Shown here in pieces: positions 49,537-60,597 of a stretch of DNA of 64,000 nt. The stretch is taken from contig LR134136.1 of NCBI GenBank assembly GCA_900635495.1, positions 2,666,001 to 2,730,000 on the forward strand, read 5' to 3'. How positions within the stretch are numbered: position 1 is the first letter of the stretch; the number at the start of each line of letters is the position of its first letter. The stretch comes from Atlantibacter hermannii. GTDB taxonomy: Bacteria; Pseudomonadota; Gammaproteobacteria; Enterobacterales; Enterobacteriaceae. A program made the translations under genes and the position numbers. Under the pieces are notes generated by a model. The model was not told the origin of the DNA. It worked only from the letters and a program-made list of their open reading frames with translations, and ran no database searches.

Positions 49537-50149
49537 TGATCATCCCATGCTGCGCACCGGCGTAAAACAGCTGATCAGCATGGCGACGGATATCACCGTC
49601 GTCGGCGAAGCCGGAAGCGGCGAACAGGGTATAGAAATGGCGGAATCCCTCGATCCCGATCTGATTCTGCTGGATCTGAACATGCCCGGCATGAACGGTC
49701 TGGAAACTCTCGACCGTCTGCGCGAAAAGGCGCTTTCTGGCCGCGTGGTGGTCTTCAGCGTCTCGAATCACGAAGAGGATGTGGTCACGGCGCTGAAACG
49801 CGGAGCGGACGGCTATTTGCTGAAAGATATGGAGCCGGAAGAGCTGTTGAAAGCGCTGCATCAGGCCGCCGCCGGGGAGATGGTGTTAAGCGAAGCGTTA
49901 ACGCCGGTGCTGGCCGCCAGCCTGCGTGCCAACCGCGCAACCTCTGACCGCGACGTCACCCAGTTGACGCCCCGCGAGCGCGATATTCTGAAACATATCG
50001 CCCAGGGTCTGCCGAATAAGATGATCGCCCGTCGCCTCGATATCACCGAGAGCACGGTGAAAGTCCATGTGAAACATCTGTTGAAGAAAATGAAGCTCAA
50101 ATCCCGCGTCGAAGCGGCCGTGTGGGTGCATCAGGAACGTATTTTCTGA
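49499..50149 (+). CDS. narL: Nitrate/nitrite response regulator NarL
   Basis: Transcription factor that activates narGHJI and narK and represses fermentative and alternative respiratory genes when nitrate is present. The 216 residues comprise a receiver with phospho-acceptor Asp in LILLDLNMPGMNG and Lys in YLLKDMEPEE, and a C-terminal LuxR-type helix-turn-helix (LTPRERDILKHIAQGLPNKM). Intact. Start at 49499 within the narX 3' end, with GAGGAGAAG upstream. Its stop abuts that of convergent ychO. Confidence 0.97.
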   Translation: MSTQEPATILLIDDHPMLRTGVKQLISMATDITVVGEAGSGEQGIEMAESLDPDLILLDLNMPGMNGLETLDRLREKALSGRVVVFSVSNHEEDVVTALKRGADGYLLKDMEPEELLKALHQAAAGEMVLSEALTPVLAASLRANRATSDRDVTQLTPRERDILKHIAQGLPNKMIARRLDITESTVKVHVKHLLKKMKLKSRVEAAVWVHQERIF

Positions 50150-51553
50150 TCACTCCTCGGGAAGCAGCGGCAAGGCGGGGCTGCTGCCGTTGAACTCTAC
50201 CGGTGGCGCAAGCTGCAAGGTAATCAGGTTCGAGGTCACGCGCTGCCCTTTGTTATCTTCGACCATGACGGACAACTGCCAGCGGTTTGTCGCACCAGGC
50301 TGGCTGTCCCAGGCGGGGATGATGATCGTCCAGCCCTCAACGCTGTCAGGATTGGGCGGCGACGTCAGGCTCAGCGCCTGATTATCCCCCTGCCAGGTGA
50401 GCTGCCGGATACCGTGTACGCTATGCACCTGAAGCTTCAGCTCCACGGTTTCGCCAGGGCTGACGGTCCACGGCGGCGTTGCCAGAAAAACCGACAGGGT
50501 TTTACGCTGGCGATGTTCCACAACCGGAAGGTTATTGCGCACTACGCCATCGTAGCGGCTGCCACGTAATGAGGTGGCGTTCGCCACTTCACTGGCCGAA
50601 AGCTGTTTACTGAGCGGCACGCCAAAGCGGTAATTCACCTTCAGACCAAGGTTATTTTGGCTGACGCCGCTCTCCCCCTGCTTGTGCTGGGCGTCTATCG
50701 TCACCAGCGGCACCGGCGTATAGCTCACCCCGACATTGACCGCCAGCGGATCGTGAGTGCCCGTGCCGTTATCAAACAGATCAACCCGATCGCCGAAATA
50801 GCGTTCAAAGCTGACCCGGGTATTGATATGCCGGTAAAACGGCAGTCGCGCCTGGGCAGTCAGATCGTAACCCTGCGCAAAACGCTGGGCCTGCACCGCG
50901 CTACTGTCGCGCCAGCTGCCGAGGGGCTGATAATAATTGGCGGAAAAGCGCAGATTCTCCCCCCAGGCTTCCGCTCCCACGGCGGCGCGCTGTAAATGGT
51001 CGTCAAAGCGGGTGTCGTAAAAGGTGTTATAGCCCAGCAGCCAGTCGCCGGTCCGCCAGCGCTGGCCGAGGCCCACGTTGCCGGTCAGTCCCTCGCTCTG
51101 CTGGCTGACGCCCAGCTGGCTCCAGGTTAATCCGGCATCGCGATCGAGCAGAGGCGTAAACAGCGAGCCGCGCGTACCGGTGAATTCGCCTTCATCGTTG
51201 ACCTGAACATCCACCTCCGCCTGTCCCCATGGCGAGAGCAGCGATTGCGCCTCACGCGCCACGCGATCGCTGATCGCTTCCCGAAACTGGTCGAACGCAT
51301 AGGCACGCGCCTGCTCGCTGATGCCGAGATTATTGTCGCTCTGGCTGGCCTCGCCGAATGATTTCGCCAGTTCCGCCAGATGTTTCTCGCTGCTATTGGC
51401 CGGGGGCGCCATGCCGAGATCCGGCAGATTATCCTGATTATTATCGAAGGGGTTCGCAGCTTGCTGGGTATACCGGCCCTGAACGGCCTGTGCGCCTCCT
51501 GTAAAAAGGAAGCCAATCAGCACGGGGGTGAAGAGAGTTTTATACAACGCCAT
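50150..51553 (-). CDS. ychO: Inverse-autotransporter/invasin-like protein YchO
   Basis: A 467-residue outer-membrane protein of the intimin/invasin type. A signal peptide (ending near GGAQA, residue 23), a helical periplasmic part, then a 12-strand beta-barrel domain (LFTPLLDRDAGLTWSQLGVS, NYYQPLGSWRDSS, FERYFGDRVDLF) and one C-terminal Ig-like domain (from about residue 350). Far shorter passenger than invasin. Linked to adhesion and biofilm in relatives. Convergent with narL with no gap between stop codons. Confidence 0.92.
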   Translation of the reverse strand: MALYKTLFTPVLIGFLFTGGAQAVQGRYTQQAANPFDNNQDNLPDLGMAPPANSSEKHLAELAKSFGEASQSDNNLGISEQARAYAFDQFREAISDRVAREAQSLLSPWGQAEVDVQVNDEGEFTGTRGSLFTPLLDRDAGLTWSQLGVSQQSEGLTGNVGLGQRWRTGDWLLGYNTFYDTRFDDHLQRAAVGAEAWGENLRFSANYYQPLGSWRDSSAVQAQRFAQGYDLTAQARLPFYRHINTRVSFERYFGDRVDLFDNGTGTHDPLAVNVGVSYTPVPLVTIDAQHKQGESGVSQNNLGLKVNYRFGVPLSKQLSASEVANATSLRGSRYDGVVRNNLPVVEHRQRKTLSVFLATPPWTVSPGETVELKLQVHSVHGIRQLTWQGDNQALSLTSPPNPDSVEGWTIIIPAWDSQPGATNRWQLSVMVEDNKGQRVTSNLITLQLAPPVEFNGSSPALPLLPEE

Positions 51554-51707
51554 CGGTTAATGATAGCTAAGCTTTACGTCTGACTAAACTGAGAATGGGT
51601 AAACCCTTACGGTTTTCGCCGCAGCAGCTTAATTTCCAGATTATCCTCAAACGTAATCACCATACCTGCGCTACGCTTATTACATCCAACCCGTGTGAGA
51701 TCCCCAG

Positions 51708-52259
51708 ATGAATAAGTCACTGTTTTCAGCGCTCTGTTTGCTGGCAGGGTTATCGCTACCCGTGGCGCAGGCAGACACCCTGTTTATTTTGCAATCGCCG
51801 GATTTCGCCGATAACGCCATGATGCAGAAAAAATTCGCCGGTAATGCCAAAGATAACCCCAACTGCACCGGTGAAAACGCCTCTCCGGCGCTGGTCTGGA
51901 GCCATCCGCCGTCTGGCACGAAAAGCTTCGCGCTGGTCATGCACGATCCGGAAGGCGCGAAAGGCCAGGGCGTGACCCATCTGGTGGCTTACAACATCCC
52001 CTCATCCACCACTGGCTTTGCCGCCAACGCGTTAACAAAAGAGGAAGGCTTTACCGGCGGGAAAAATACCCCCGGCACCACCACCTGGTATGGCCCCTGC
52101 CCACCGCCGGGCACTGGCGCTCATCACTATACCTTCACACTGATTGCCACCGATCTGGCGCCTGAACTCAAAGCGGGCATGACCAGAGAGGAACTGCTGG
52201 CGCAGCTCAAAGGGCATGCCCTTGCGGCCACCGGCTTAATTGGCCGCTTTGGTCAGTGA
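51708..52259 (+). CDS. Secreted YbhB/YbcL-type PEBP-family protein
   Basis: A 183-residue phosphatidylethanolamine-binding-protein family member (RKIP-like). Signal peptide MNKSLFSALCLLAGLSLPVA with cleavage after AQA, so periplasmic or exported. Conserved motifs: NASPALVWSHPPSGTKSFAL, MHDPEGA, and WYGPCPPPGTGAHHYTFTL. Uropathogenic E. coli YbcL of this family suppresses neutrophil migration; whether this one acts on a host is unknown. Its 3' end overlaps the convergent nasA by 24 nt. Confidence 0.88.
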   Translation: MNKSLFSALCLLAGLSLPVAQADTLFILQSPDFADNAMMQKKFAGNAKDNPNCTGENASPALVWSHPPSGTKSFALVMHDPEGAKGQGVTHLVAYNIPSSTTGFAANALTKEEGFTGGKNTPGTTTWYGPCPPPGTGAHHYTFTLIATDLAPELKAGMTREELLAQLKGHALAATGLIGRFGQ

Positions 52260-54834
52260 CGCGGCAATAAGCGCCTGCAGCTCCGGCACACAGGAACCGC
52301 ACTGAGTGCCGCAGCCTAATTGCTTACCCAGCGCGGCGGGGGTATCGCACCCGCTTGCGATGGCCGCGCAAATCGCCTTTTCGCCAACGCCCATACAACT
52401 GCATACCGTTCGCCCGGCTGGCACCGGCGACGCTCCGCCGCCCGCCAGCAACTGATGACGCTGAATCGGATCGCTGACGGGCGCAGTGAACCCGGCCAGA
52501 ATGGCCGATTCATCCAGCGCCGTCTCATGACGGCTCAGATACAGCGCCAGCTGTAATACGGCTCCCTGCCAGGCCAGCAGATGAACGAACGATTCGCCCT
52601 AGCATACTGCAACTGCCATCCTTCGCGCGCTGCGCGCGTTTCTAACCAGGCGACATCGCAGGACGTTGCCGCCAGTTTCCAGCCTGTGGCCTGCCGCCAC
52701 CATGCTATCGCAGGGGGAATGTCCGGCGCATGGCGGCTATACAACGTTCCACGCCACGGCGCGTTTACCCGCTGGACCCGCGCCGCCGTCTGCTTGCTTT
52801 CCGGCTGGCCGGAATGGGGATCGACGTGAGGTGCCACCAGCGCATTGATCCGGCTCTGGCTGGCGAAATGGTTATTCCAGTGCATCGGCATAAACAGTTC
52901 GCCCCGGCGCTGTTCGTCGCTCAGGCTGGCGTAACCCAGCGCCCAACCGCGCGGTGATGACAGCCGTACCAGAGACTGTTCGCTAATGCCCATATGCGCG
53001 GCATCGTCGGGATGGATCCGCACCCAGGGCAGCGGTTGATGCTGCATCAGTTTCGGCACCAGGCCGGTTCGCGTCATGGTATGCCACTGATCGCGGATCC
53101 GTCCGGTATTCAGCAGCAGTGGATAATGGGCGTCAGTCTCTGCCGCCGTCGGTTGCGGCGTTACGGCTACCAGTTGCGGCCGGCCCGATGGATGCCAGGC
53201 CCGTCCCGTGGCTGGCAAGCGTGGTGTGCCCTGCGGGGCATCTTCAGTCACCGGCCACTGGATCGGCAGCAGATTATCCCACTGTTCAGTGTTCAGTGAC
53301 GCGAGGCCGCTGATGTCGAACGCCCTGCTGCCGTGATTTTCAAAACCGGACAGTCGGGCGTGTTCGCTGAACACCTCCGACGGATGCTGCCAGGCGAACG
53401 CCTCGCCAAACCCCAGCCGACAGGCGGTTTGAGCGATGATCCACCAGTCTGGACGCGCGCTGCCTGGCGCAGGCATAAAACTGCGCTGGCGCGAGATGCG
53501 CCGCTCTGAATTGGTGACGGTGCCATTTTTCTCACCCCATGCCTGGGCCGGGAAACGAATATCGGCGAACGCCAGGGTATCGCTGTGCGTCGACACCTCC
53601 GACACAATCACCAGCGGGCAGCGGCGCAATGCCTCGCGCACCCGGTCGCTGTCGGGCAACGACACCGCCGGGTTGGTGCCCATGATCCACACGGCCTTTA
53701 CCTCGCCACGGTGGATTGCCTCAAACAACTCCACCGCCATCAGCCCCGGCGTTTCAGCGATGCGCTCACTGCCCAGAAGCGCCTCAACCGGGCAATGTCC
53801 TTGGGATCGAACCCCATATGACAGGCGAGCTGATTGGCCAGCCCTCCCACCTCCCGTCCTCCCATGGCATTTGGCTGTCCGGTCAGCGAAAACGGGCCGC
53901 AGCCTTCCCGGCCATATTTCCCGCTCGCCAGGTGGACGTTAATAATGGCGTTACATTTATCGCTACCGCTGGTCGACTGGTTAATGCCCATGGTGTAAAG
54001 CGTCACGACGCGGTCGGCGTCGATAAACCCGCCGTAAAAGCGCATTACCTCGTCACAGGATAACTCGCAAAACGCCGCACTCTGTTCCGGCGTCCATTCC
54101 CGCGCTGCCGCCAGCGCCGATGCCTGCCCGTCGAAGGTATCCGGTGCAAGTTGGGAGGCAAGACGATTCAACAGCCCGTTAAATAACGCGGCGTCGGTGC
54201 CGGGCTTTAGCGCCAGATGCAAGTCGGCGATATCGCAGGTCGCGGTTCTGCGCGGGTCGATCACCACCACTTTCATCTCCGGTCTTTGCGCTTTGGCTGC
54301 GGCCAGACGTTGATAGAGCACCGGATGCGTCCAGGCGGCATTCGATCCCACCAGCACCACCATATCGCTGCGTTCAATGTCCTGATAGTTACCCGGCACC
54401 ACGTCGGCACCGAAGGCGCGTTTATACCCCACTACCGCAGATGACATACACAGCCGGGAGTTGGTGTCGATATTGGCGCTGCCGATGAACCCTTTCATCA
54501 GCTTATTGGCGGCATAATAGTCTTCGGTCAACAGTTGGCCGGAGGCGTAAAACGCCACGGCATTGGGGCCATGTTGCGCAATGATCGCCGCCAGCCGTTG
54601 CGCGGCGGCGTCCAGCGCGCTGTCCCACCCGGTCTGGCGTCCGTCGACCTCCGGCTCCAGCAGACGGCCCTCTAGGCCCAGGGTTTCGCCCAGCGACGCA
54701 CCTTTCACGCATAAACGCCCGAAATTCGCCGGATGCGCCGGATCCCCGGCCACGCTGAACGCACCGTCGGGAGTCTGGCTCACGACCACCCCACAGCCGA
54801 CCCCACAGTAAGGGCATGTCGTCCGGGTTTTCAT
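52236..54834 (-). CDS. nasA: Assimilatory nitrate reductase catalytic subunit NasA (two frameshifts)
   Basis: Cytoplasmic molybdenum bis-MGD enzyme that reduces nitrate to nitrite for nitrogen supply. N-terminal [4Fe-4S] motif CPYCGVGCGVVV, cofactor regions (GINQSTSGSDKCNAI), and a C-terminal BFD-type [2Fe-2S] domain with CSCMGVGEKAIC and CGTQCGSC, as in Klebsiella NasA. Frame breaks at 53788-53789 (two G for three) and 52597-52599 (three G for four, minus strand); both corrected, the protein is 866 residues, the length known for K. oxytoca NasA. Start overlaps the nasB stop as ATGA. Confidence 0.95.
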
Positions 54835-57701
54835 GATGCCTCCGCACGCAGGATCAGCGCCTGGCTGCTGACCCACACGGTCTCAGCCTCCACTTTTACC
54901 GGCCAGGCGCGCACAGCAGGTTGGCTGCTGCCCTGGAAACAACCGTCCCGCAGACGGATTTTCTGTTTGTAGAGCGGTGATATCACCACGGGCTCGCCGG
55001 CAACGTCGCCCAACAATCCCCGCGACAGCACATTGGCGTCGCTGTCCGGTTCGCGGTTATCCAGGGCATAGACCGCGTCGTTGAAGCGGAACAGCGCAAT
55101 TTGCAGATCGCCAAGCCGCGCCCGATTCCGGCATCGGCCGGAATGTCGTCAAGGCGGCACACTTCCTGCCACAGGCGCGACGGCGGCATGGCAGGCGGCG
55201 CTGGCGGGACGCCCACACATTGAGGCTGATCGCGCAACATCTGGCGCTGTACCGCTTCATCCGGCGCATCGCTGTTCACAAAGCTTTTAAACAGTGCCAG
55301 ACGATCGGGGGTGTTAAGTGTGGTTTGCCATTCGCACTGGTAGCTGTCGATCACCTGAGCCATTTCGCGCTCCAGCTCCCCGGCGATGCCCAGGCTGTCG
55401 TGCAGAATCACATCCTGTAAATACGAGAGCCCGCCCTCCAGATTATCCATCCAGGTGCTGGTGCGCTGGAGCCGGTCGGCGGTGCGGATATAGAACATCA
55501 GAAAACGGTCCACGGTACGCAACAGCGTGGCGGTATCAAGATCGCTGGCGAACAGATCGGCATGGCGCGGTTTCATCCCGCCGTTGCCGCAGACGTAGAG
55601 GTTCCAGCCCTTTTCCGTGGCGATCACGCCCACATCTTTCCCCTGGGCTTCCGCACATTCACGGGTGCAGCCGGAAACGCCATTTTGATTTTGTGCGGCG
55701 CACGCAAACCTTTGTAACGATGCTCCAGTTCCACCGCCAGCCCGGTGGAATCCTGCACCCCGTAGCGGCACCAGGTGGAGCCGACACAGGATTTCACGGT
55801 GCGCAGTGATTTACCGTAGGCGTGACCGGTTTCAAATCCGGCATCCACCAGTTCGCGCCAGATCAGCGGCAGTTGTTCCAGCCGGGCGCCAAACAGATCG
55901 ATACGCTGACCACCGGTGACTTTGCTGTAAAGCTGATAGCGTTTGGCGATATGGCCAATGGCGATCAGACCGTCCGGCGTCACCTCCCGGCAGGCATTCG
56001 CGGCACAATCGAATAGGTGCCGTCTTTCTGGATATTGGCGAAGTAGCGGTCGTTGGTATCCTGCAACGGCAGATGTGCGGGCTTAAGCAGATAGTCGTTC
56101 CAGCACGACGCCAGCACCGAGCCCACCAGCGGTTTACAGATCTCGCAACCGTGACCGCGCCCGTAGCGGCTAATCAATTGATTGAAGCTGCGGATATGGT
56201 TGACGCGCACCAGGTGGTAAATCTCCTGGCGCGAATACGCAAAGTGCTCGCAGATGTCTTTTTTGACCTCCACACCCTGCTGTTCCAGTTGATGATCCAG
56301 CACCTGTTTCACCAGCGCGCTGCATCCGCCACAGCCGGTAGCGGCTTTGGTGCAGGTTTTCAGCGCATCAAGGCTGGCTGCGCCATCGCTCACGGCCTGG
56401 CAAATCTGGGATTTGGTCACGTTATGACAGGAGCAGATTTGCGCACTGTCGGGCAACGCCGCCACGCCGAGGCCTTTCGCGCCACCCGGTGAACTGGCGG
56501 GGAGGATCAGCGTTTCCGGCTGTGCGGGCAGCGCCATGCCGTTCAGCATCATCTGTAACAGCGTGGCGTAATCACTGCTGTCGCCCACCAGTACGCCACC
56601 AGCAGGCGCTTATTGTCCTCGCTGATAACGATTTTTTTATACGTTTGCGCCGGACCATTGGTCCACTGATAACTCTGTGCGCCGGGCGTCATGCCGTGTG
56701 CGTCGCCGAATGAAGCCACCTCTACGCCAAGCAGCTTGAGTTTGGTGCTCATGTCTGCGCCGCTGAAGCGTGCCTCCTCGCCGCTGAGATGGGCCGCCGC
56801 CACCCGCGCCATGTGATAGCCCGGCGCGACCAGGCCAAAAATTTTGCCCTGCCACAACGCACACTCCCCGATGGCGCTGATGCGCGGGTCGCTGGTAAGG
56901 CAGTGATCGTTAATCACGATGCCGCCACGTTCACCCAGGGTCAGCCCCGCCTGGCGTGCCAGCGCATCCTGCGGGCGGATACCCGCAGAAAACACCACCA
57001 GCCCGGTTTCCAGGCTCTCGCCGTCGGCGAAATCCAGCGTCAGCCCGGTTGGCGTGGCGCGAATTTCACGAGTGGATTTACTGGTATGAACGCTGACGCC
57101 CAGCGCCGTAATTTTGTTACGCAGCATCGCTGCGCCAGCCGAGTCCAGTTGCACCGCCATCAGGTTCGGCGCGAATTCCACCACGTGGGTGTCCAGCCCC
57201 AGCTGTTTCAGGGCGTTGGCGGCTTCAAGACCCAGCAAACCGCCGCCGATCACCACACCGCGCTTCACGGTTTTCGCCCGTTCGCGGATGGCGTCCAGAT
57301 CGTCAAGCGTACGATACACAAAGCAGCCAGGGAGTTGATGACCCGGAACGGGCGGCACAAACGGCCAGGAGCCGGTCGCCAGCACCAGTCGGTCCCAGCA
57401 GGTTTCCCGGCCTTCGACATCGCGTACTACCTGGCGATCGCGGTCGATATCCACAATGCGGCAACCGGTGCGCAGTTCTATGCCGTTTGCGGCGAAGAAA
57501 TCGGGCTCCGCCAGGGAAAGCGAGTCGGCGCTGCGCCCGGCAAAATATTCTGAGAGATGGACCCGGTCATAAGCGGCATGGCGCTCCTCGCCGAACACGA
57601 TGATATGGAACTGCTGGTGCAGTCCGGCAGTCACGCATTGCTCAAGAAAATGGTGGCCGACCATGCCGTGACCGATAACCACTAATGTTGATTTGCTCAT
57701 C
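54831..57701 (-). CDS. nasB: Assimilatory NAD(P)H nitrite reductase NasB (NirB-NirD fusion, four frameshifts)
   Basis: Reduces nitrite to ammonium in the cytoplasm. Domains in order: FAD/NAD oxidoreductase (VVIGHGMVGHHFLEQC), BFD [2Fe-2S] (CSCHNVTKSQIC, GCGGC), siroheme/[4Fe-4S] half-domains (CVGSTWCRYG, SGCTRECAEAQGKDVG, CGNGGMKPRHADL), and a C-terminal NirD-like Rieske-type domain (from LDDIPADAG to the end) encoded separately in E. coli. Four one-G losses at about 56593, 55986-55988, 55680-55681 and 55121-55123 (minus strand) break the frame; corrected length is about 958 residues, matching K. oxytoca NasB. Start at 57701 behind AGGAAG. Confidence 0.93.
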
Positions 57702-58894
57702 TTGTCGCTTCCTGCAGCCAGCGGCTGCGGTGGGTCAATATCGAGAAGCAACCCGGCGTGCGGTGTAACGGGTTGCTGGAAATGGCTCATCAGGCGCGGC
57801 GCAGCATCGGCATTTCCCAGCATTAACACCCCGCAGAGTTTGCCGTCGCGCACCAGCAGGCGGCGATAGTGACCGCTTAACGGATCGAAACTGGTCAGCG
57901 TCTCACTCTCCGGGGCAGCATTCACCTCCCCGGCGCTGAACAGATCGATACCGGTGACTTTTAAGCGGGTACCGCGTGACTGAAAGTGAAAGTCCTCCTG
58001 AGGCTGGCCTGCCAGCCTGGCCGCCAGTACGTCTGCCTGCGCCAGGCACGGGGCGACTAATCCCCACAGCGCACCGTTGACTTCGCAGCATTCACCGATG
58101 GCGCTGATGCCGGGCAGCGCGGTTCGCAGTTGGCCGTCCACGACAATGCCCCGGTTACAGGGCACGCCCGCCGCGCTGGCAAGCTGGATATTGGGTTTGA
58201 TGCCGGTGGCGACAATCACGCGTGAGGCCGGGAGCGAGGCGCCGTCGCAGAGGGTCACCTGGCGGGCATCAATACGAGAGAGCGTGACCCCCAGCCGACA
58301 GGTGATCCCACGCGCCTCCAGACGCTGCGCCAGCAGGTGAGCCGCCTGCTCGTCCAGTTGCTGTTCCATCAGCCGGGCCGCCAGATGCACCAGCGTCACC
58401 GGGACGCCGCGCCGGGCCAGCGCCGCCGCGGCTTCCACCCCCAGTAAGCCGCCGCCCAGCACCACGGCAGGACCGCTGTGGCGCAGGATCGCCTCCACAT
58501 CATCCCGGGTCCGGAACGTATGCACATGCGGCTGCTTAACTCCGTCAATCGGCGGAATAAACGGTTGCGAGCCGGTGGCGAACACCAGTTCATCCCAAGC
58601 CAGTTGCTGGCGCGTTGTGGTGACGGTACGGCTCGCCACATCCACCGCCAGCACCTTTTCCTGGCTCAGCACGGTGACGCCGTGGGCCTGATACCACTCA
58701 AGGGGATGCAGCGTGGTATCGTCAGCGGTTTTTTCCCCACCGAGCACCGGCGAAAGCAGGATGCGGTTATAAGCCACGCCCGGCTCTTCGCCGATAAGCG
58801 TTATCGCGAAGCGGGACGGTGCGCGTTGCAGCAACTGATCCACCAGCCGCACAGCCGCCATACCGTTGCCGACAATCACCAGATGCGTCGTCAT
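57702..58894 (-). CDS. nasC: NasC-type FAD/NAD oxidoreductase of nitrate reductase (no stop before nasB)
   Basis: Electron-donor subunit that passes NAD(P)H electrons to NasA. About 398 residues: FAD motif VIVGNGMAAVRLVDQL, FATGSQPFIPP, NAD motif VVLGGGLLGVEAAAAL, ATGIKPN, and AIGECCEVNG. Start at 58894 (MTTHLVIVGNGM), 10 bp after nasD. The frame continues without a stop into nasB, which would make one fused protein. nasB has its own ribosome site and is a separate gene in relatives, so I annotate two genes and suspect a lost or gained base near the junction. Confidence 0.85.
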
Positions 58895-58904
58895 CGTCCG
58901 CCCC

Positions 58905-59692
58905 TTACGCCGCTTTCGGCTGCTTTTCATACAGAAAATGAAGGATCTTCTGGCGCAACTGGTGATAGTGCGGGTCATCAGCCAGCTGCACCCGGTTACG
59001 TGGTCGTGACAACGTCACGTCATGCACCTCGCCAACGGTAGCCGCCGGGCCGTTGGTCATCATCAGCACCCGGTCGCACAGCAGCACGGCTTCGTCCACG
59101 TCATGGGTAATCAGGACGATGGTGGTATTGAGCGCCTGCTGGATACGCATCACCGCATCCTGGAGATGGGCACGGGTTAAGGCATCCAGCGCCCCGAAGG
59201 GCTCATCCATCAGCAGGACCTTCGGTTTCATGGCCAGCGCCCGGGCAATACCGATGCGCTGCTTCATCCCACCGGATATTTCGCCGGGGCGTTTATCTTT
59301 TGCGTGGCCCATCTGCACCTGATCGAGGTTATGCATGATCCACGCGTCGCGTTCAGCGCGGCTGAGTGTGCGGGCGAAGATATGATCCACCGCCAGCGCC
59401 ACGTTCTGATAGCAGGTCAGCCACGGCAGCAGCGAATGGTTCTGAAAGACCACGGCGCGCTCGGGCCCGGCCCGGCGATTTCACGGTTATCGCACAGCAG
59501 ACCGCCTTCACTCGGCAAGGTGATACCTGCAATCAAATTCAGCAGCGTGGATTTGCCGCAGCCGGAATGACCAATGAGCCCGACGGTTTCGCCGGCGGCA
59601 ATATCAAAGGTGACATTTTGTAGCGCCAGGAAATCCCCGCCCTGGGTGGCGAAACGCTGGCTGACGTTCTGGACCTGAATAATCGGTTTCAT
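58905..59692 (-). CDS. nasD: Nitrate ABC transporter ATPase NasD (frameshifted)
   Basis: Cytoplasmic ATPase of the NasFED nitrate importer (nitrate/sulfonate/taurine ABC family). Walker A GHSGCGKST, signature ISGGMKQRIGIARAL, Walker B VLLMDEPFGALD, switch LITHDVDEA. The frame breaks near 59464 (three C for four, minus strand); one added C gives 262 residues, the K. oxytoca length. 10 bp after nasE. Probable sequencing error. Confidence 0.93.
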
Positions 59693-59702
59693 GGTGCGCT
59701 CC

Positions 59703-60597
59703 TTATTTTTCCTGCCAGCTAAAGCGACGCGCCACCAGCAGCAGCGCCTGCTCCAGCATCAGCCCTACCACGCCGATAATGACGATGGCGATGATGATGT
59801 TTTCAACGTTGAGGTTGTTCCACTCGTTCCAGATCCAGAACCCGATGCCCAGGCCGCCGGTCAGCATTTCGGCGGCGACGATCACCAGCCAGGCGATGCC
59901 GATGGACAGCCGTACCCCGGTTAAAATGGCGGGCAGCACCGCCGGGAACAGGATCCGCCGCATAATGGTCCACTCAGAGAGTTGCAGTACCCGCGCCACG
60001 TTGAGGTAGTCGTCGGGGATGCGCCGCACCCCGTCGGCGGTGTTGATCACCATCGGCCAGATCGAGCAGATGAAAATGGTCCAGCTGGAAGCCGGTTCAG
60101 CGCGCTGGAACAGCAGCAGCCCGATAGGCAGCCAGGCCAGCGGGCTAACCGGGCGCAGCAGCGCGATCAGCGGGCCGAACATCCGGGCGAAAAACACAAA
60201 ACGGCCAATCAAAAACCCCATTGGAATGCCCACCAGCGCCGCCAGCCCGAAGCCGATGCCGACACGCTGCAATGAGGCGAGCACATTCCAGCCGATCCCC
60301 TGATCGTTCGGCCCTTCGCGGTAGAATGGGGCGGCGAACAGGGTCAGCGCCGAATCCAGCGTGCTGAGCGGGCCGGGAAAACCTTTGCTGTTTATCGACA
60401 CCAGTTGCCAGGCGACCAGCGCCAGCCCCAGCCCCAGTAAGCCCGGCAGCAAACGCTGCGCCAGGTGCCTGGCGGCGACTTGCAGCGCGGGATGACGCTT
60501 GCGCACTTGGTACTGGCGGCAGTGTGATAACCTCGGCGACAATCGCCTCTTGCGTGACAACGTCACCTTTAATTTCATGCTGCGCGTGCTGTTTCAT
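59703..60597 (-). CDS. nasE: Nitrate ABC transporter permease NasE (frameshifted)
   Basis: Inner-membrane permease of the NasFED importer with about six membrane segments and the permease loop VARVLQLSEWTIMRRILFPAVL. True start is the ATG at 60597 (MKQHAQHEIKGDVV) with GGGGAG upstream, overlapping the nasF stop as ATGA. The N-terminal frame shifts near 60509-60510 (CC for C, minus strand); corrected length is 297 residues. Followed by nasD after 10 bp. Confidence 0.92.
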
